A stretch of 64,000 nt of DNA from Ursus arctos. Lineage: Eukaryota > Chordata > Mammalia > Carnivora > Ursidae. Below are positions 60,415-64,000 of this stretch, one piece after another. The first letter of the stretch is position 1. The number at the start of each line of letters is the position of its first letter. Below the pieces are notes generated by a model. That model was not told the origin of the DNA. It saw only the letters and a list, made by a program, of their open reading frames with translations, and ran no database searches. Both the position numbers and the translations under genes were made by a program. Where the stretch lies: assembly GCF_023065955.2 (NCBI RefSeq), contig NW_026622985.1, positions 70,297,931-70,361,930 on the forward strand, read 5' to 3'.

Positions 60415-61966
60415 GTGAGTGTTTAATTCATAGCACTAAGGCTTGATGTATCAAGCACTCCTTTTTTTAAAAGAATAAATTGTACAACCAAAAGAACTAA
60501 GCTAAGGGCGGGGGGGGGGTAGTATGTCGAAAAATCTGTACTTTCTGAATTATAGTGAAAATTTTTGTCAATATGGATTTCATAATGGCTAGAATGTAAT
60601 TATGATATATATGATAATTATGTTTGAGTAAGTTAACCACCTTAAAAGAGTAATATTAAATTTTTTTAAAAGACAATTTCAATTTTAGCTATTTTTTGGA
60701 ATTGTGAAATGCACTTATGTATTCCTTTTAAAGAAGAACCTAGAATAATAAGAACAACCCAAAAAAAGCAGGGGGGAGCATTGTTTCACTATGTTCAGAG
60801 GATGTGAAAACATGTAAGAACTAATTTATATCTTACAAATTAGTTCACAGTATGCCTTTCTTTAAACCTCAGTGGCAAACATTTTTATAGCTGTCTACCA
60901 TAGATCAGAAATTTAAACTGTTATACAGTCTCCTGGTTGCTGTAAAAACTAACAGTAGCTCCTCTTTAATAGTGAGAATGATGTGGTTGAAACAGTCACC
61001 GAGAAAATGGCCTGTAGTGATCTTTTTACAAAACTTTTCTTAAGCAGTTTTAAGAATAAATTACCATAGGAACTGTAAATGTGTTATTTCTACTTACATG
61101 TATTTGGCCTTCACTGTCTAAAATTAAAACTAATTTTCACAGGACTCTTCAATTTTATTTTTAAAACATTCTATTCCAGAGTAAACTATTTAAACATGTT
61201 TTTAAAGAAGTTTAATCACTCATTTTCATTCATAGTATAAGATATAATGGAATCTCACCTCAAAAAAGATCAGGTTTAAAGTAAAAAAATCTTGTAAAGT
61301 TAAAATTACCCTGGAAAATTTCTTAAATCTTCCACAAACTACAATTCATGATTTAATGCATACAGTTACATATGATAATTTTTATGCATTTAAAAATTTA
61401 ACCACTGAGCTACACTTAGAGAAAGAATGGGAAGTCTATACTGTATTCTGCCTTTTAAGATAACTGTAAAACCTAAAGTAGTGAATTGGGAAGTTGGGAG
61501 AGAATTAAGCTGGGAGAGAATTCACAAATATTTCTGCTTCCTGTGGGGTTTACTTCAGCCTCTATGTTCCTTAGGTTCGAAAGTTGGCATGTAACTTGAA
61601 TTAATAATGGTGAAACTGCAGTAAAATCAGTGACCCCCAAACTCTGTGTAATTCGTAGAACCAAGAATAAATTGTAATTCTAGATGCTTTTCACTGAATG
61701 TTCTTACCTTGAATTAAATGCCCTACAAATTTGTTAATCAGAAGGGCCCTTAAAGAATGTATAAGTCTTAGAAATTGTTTTCCTAAGTCTCACTGGAAAT
61801 TGATATTGGTAAATCCTTTGTTGAGGTACAATAAATTTGGACATTTAGGACAGCCATTCAGTAGGCTTGGGGTAGAGAATAAGCTATGGAATAGAAGTGG
61901 GGTATAGGATATTATGTAAGTTTTAAATAGGGAGCATTTTAGAGTTAAAAAGGAATTAAGCATTTG

Positions 61967-62182
61967 GGGGTGCCTGGGTAGCGCAGTCGTTAAAGCGTCT
62001 GCCTTCGGCTCAGGGCGTGATCCCGGCGTGCTGGGATCGAGTCCCACATCGGGCTCCTCCGCTATGAGCCTGCTTCTTCCTCTCCCACTCCCCCTGCTGT
62101 GTTCCCTCTCTCGCTGGCTGTCTCTCTGTCACATAAATAAATAAAATCTTAAAAAAAAAAAAAAAAAAAACTTAAAAAAAAA
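61967..62182 (+). mobile_element. Young Can-SINE in intron 2
   Basis: Young-type copy with a long, C-interrupted A-tail, flanked by a perfect 20-bp duplication aaaaaggaattaagcatttg (61947-61966 and 62183-62202). Confidence 0.96.
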
Positions 62183-62339
62183 AAAAAGGAATTAAGCATT
62201 TGAAGGGGAAATGTCATGATTTGATTATTTTCATTGCTATTTTTGTTGATAAGACCAGTGTGATGATTCAAAGAGAAGCAACAGATTTCAGAATTGCAAA
62301 GTCATAAAATCTTGTTAGTTTAGTCTTCCCGAAATACTG

Positions 62340-62550
62340 TTTCCTAGGCTGGCTGTGTTAGAATCGTTGAAACATAAATTTCTGGTCTTCATTCTCAGAA
62401 ACTGATGTGGTAGATCTCGGCAGGAACTCTGAAATACAGGTTTTTTTGTTGTTTCTTGTTTTTTGGTTTTTGTTTTTTTAAAAGCCTTATACTCACCCCC
62501 TTATGATTCTGATGTGTAGCCTGGCTTGGAACCACAGCCTAATCCTTTCT
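62340..62550 (+). mobile_element. MER5A-type hAT fragment
   Basis: 'ggctgtgttagaatcgttga', 'tctcagaaactgatgtggta' and 'gattctgatgtgtagcctgg' follow MER5A, with a T-rich insertion. Confidence 0.55.
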
Positions 62551-64000
62551 TTAAGAGTAGATTTTATTCAAATTTTGTCTTTCTATTTCTTTTTCTGTAC
62601 TTTTCTTATAATAAAAACTTTCCAGAGTAAAGCTAACTGGATCAAATAGATCCTGCTTTTAAATTTTTTTCCCATTTAGAGCTGGAAAAGCTACACTACC
62701 AAGCAGTACCACTGTTAATGATTATGTTTTAAATATTGAATATGAAAGCATCATATTTATCAAATAGAAATCCCCAGTTTTGTGAGATAAGAATGACTAA
62801 AATTTTAAATGTATTTTTTAGAATAATTTTTTAGGCAGCAGCTTCCATTGTTTAAAATCAGTTAATTTAGAAATCAAAGTAGTAGTATTTAGTAGTTAGC
62901 GAAAGAGATTATTTTTTAAATTGGGGCCTGCTCTTGAGAAGAGGCATGTGAATAGTCAATATTTTTTCTTTTGGAGTAGCTTTATAATTTGTGTAGAAAT
63001 GATTCGTAGTCGTTCTAAAATTTCCAAAGTGCAAAAATGGACCTAAAACTCACATAAAATTCTGCCCTCTAGTTCTCCAGTGTTTGAAATACTTCTAACA
63101 TCTCTCAGTTTAGAGAGATATATAAGATACATAACATTGCATAAATATGATAATACTATGTATACTGGGTTTGCCCCTTCCTGTTTATCATGTTATGGAT
63201 GTATTTCATGTTGATAAATACACATTTACATTTTTTTTCACATCTACATTGTTTTTAATGGCTGCTCAATTTTACACTGTTTACAAGAACTATATAGTCT
63301 GTTTGTATTGTATTTAACTAGTTCTTAATGGAAGATACTTAGGTTATTTGTGTTCTTTTCATTTAATGAAAAGATTAGGATATATTGTAGTATGTACTTT
63401 ATGATAGCAACTGTATAAAATAGCCAGGTGTGTAGGAAAAATAAAGAAAATATACCAAGATTAGAGTAGAATTTTGTTTGGTGAAATTATTTGATTTTTT
63501 TTCCTTATTCTTTTACAGAGTGCTTAGATTTTCCAATAAAAGTATTATTTTTAAAGTTATGTTTTAATGATGAGTAGGCAAATGTCTACATAATAGTTGA
63601 GTCTAAAATTAGAACAGAATTAAGAATCAATAACCAAAGTGAGATTGCTAAATCAACTAAAGCAGTTATCCGTATTGAACTAAATGTATTCATCTGTTAT
63701 TTGAACATGAGCTGTCTGAGGACAGAAATGACTACATCTGCGCTCTGTTCACAAGCTGTTATCTTGCTTATTCCCTTTTTGTATGAAGCAAATTCATTTG
63801 AAACTCATGCTAATGTTGTCAAACTAGGAGGCAGACATCTTCTGCAGCTCTCATCAGACGATTTTTTTGATGGAGCTTATCTCCGCTTTGATTCCTTGGA
63901 AATACAGTCTGCCTACATTGGCTATTAATTAGTAAGGTATAAAATAACATGTACAGGCTTCCCCTGCTGTCTGAAAATAGAGCGTTCTATGAAATCTTTC
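62550..64000. other. Intron 2, nothing recognised
   Basis: AT-rich; CAPZA2 exon 3 not found before the window edge. Confidence 0.5.

Larger units (their letters stand above)
32125..64000 (+). other. CAPZA2: CAPZA2 gene, 5' part (start codon to window edge)
   Basis: Gene-level span of the F-actin-capping protein alpha-2 subunit. It starts here at the start codon, because the transcription start cannot be read from sequence alone; the 5' UTR lies just upstream in the CpG island. Visible parts are coding exon 1, intron 1 (32164-60350, GT-AG), coding exon 2 and the first 3.6 kb of intron 2. The two exons together encode 34 residues plus one base of codon 35, roughly the first eighth of a protein that is 286 residues in the family. 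I looked for the exon 3 sequence that should follow (VRLLLNNDN) before 64000 and did not see it. Alternative first exons cannot be excluded. Confidence 0.93.
60415..64000 (+). other. CAPZA2: CAPZA2 intron 2, 5' part
   Basis: Starts with donor gtgagt after exon 2 and runs off the window. It is AT-rich and contains one young Can-SINE (61967-62182) and a MER5A-like remnant (62340-62550). A 75-codon open frame at 63701-63928 matches no capping-protein exon and lacks a supporting acceptor/donor pair; I treat it as chance. Confidence 0.85.

Noticed and set aside
63701..63928. Possible CAPZA2 exon 3
   Set aside because: The translation does not match the expected VRLLLNNDN continuation and lacks suitable splice sites.
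1..64000. CRISPR arrays, operons or phage-like systems
   Set aside because: Regularly recurring sequences are dispersed SINEs with individual target duplications; the organism is a mammal.

Overview
This is a mammalian nuclear window from a carnivore. Tails, heads and complete copies of tRNA-Lys-derived Can-SINEs recur on both strands throughout. Several belong to a young subfamily with a '...cacagcggttaagcgtctgcc...' head and a '...ctcgctggctgtctctatctctgtc' tail, which I associate with arctoid carnivores (bear, panda, seal, mustelid); a bear-like species is my best guess but is not proven here. There are no bacterial or viral genes. Nearly all open frames in the window are chance frames or translated repeats.

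Only one protein-coding gene can be supported: the 5' part of CAPZA2, encoding the F-actin-capping protein alpha-2 subunit, on the + strand. Coding exon 1 (32125-32163, 13 codons) sits in a CpG island at about 31880-32640. Coding exon 2 (60351-60414) follows a 28.2 kb first intron. Intron 2 runs off the right edge, and exons 3 onward lie outside. In mammals the order is MET - CAPZA2 - ST7, so positions 1 to about 31900 should be the intergenic interval downstream of MET. I found no MET exon.

Layout. 1-31900: intergenic DNA with Can-SINEs, MIR, L2, MER5A-type hAT fragments, L1 3' ends (3.5, 5.0-6.0, 11.6-12.0, 25.1, 31.0 kb), an antisense MaLR-type LTR (0.3-0.7 kb) and an LTR-like element at 13.5-14.2 kb. 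31880-32640: CpG-island promoter with NRF1-, Sp1- and YY1-type sites, a CCG repeat and a tight G-quadruplex motif. 32164-60350: CAPZA2 intron 1, with a 3.2 kb antisense L1 (40.9-44.1 kb), an older antisense L1 (56.1-58.8 kb), an L1 3' end at 52.7-53.7 kb, MER20, MER5A, two nested SINE pairs, a pentanucleotide repeat, a (CTG)11 repeat and a degraded coding-like antisense segment at 46.1-47.7 kb that may be a retrocopy of an unidentified gene. 60415-64000: intron 2, with one young SINE.

No convincing novel biological system is visible. The most checkable oddities are the stop-free leader in frame with the CAPZA2 start, the coding-like antisense segment in intron 1, the G-quadruplex motif at the start of intron 1, the CTG repeat, and the young SINE insertions with perfect target-site duplications.
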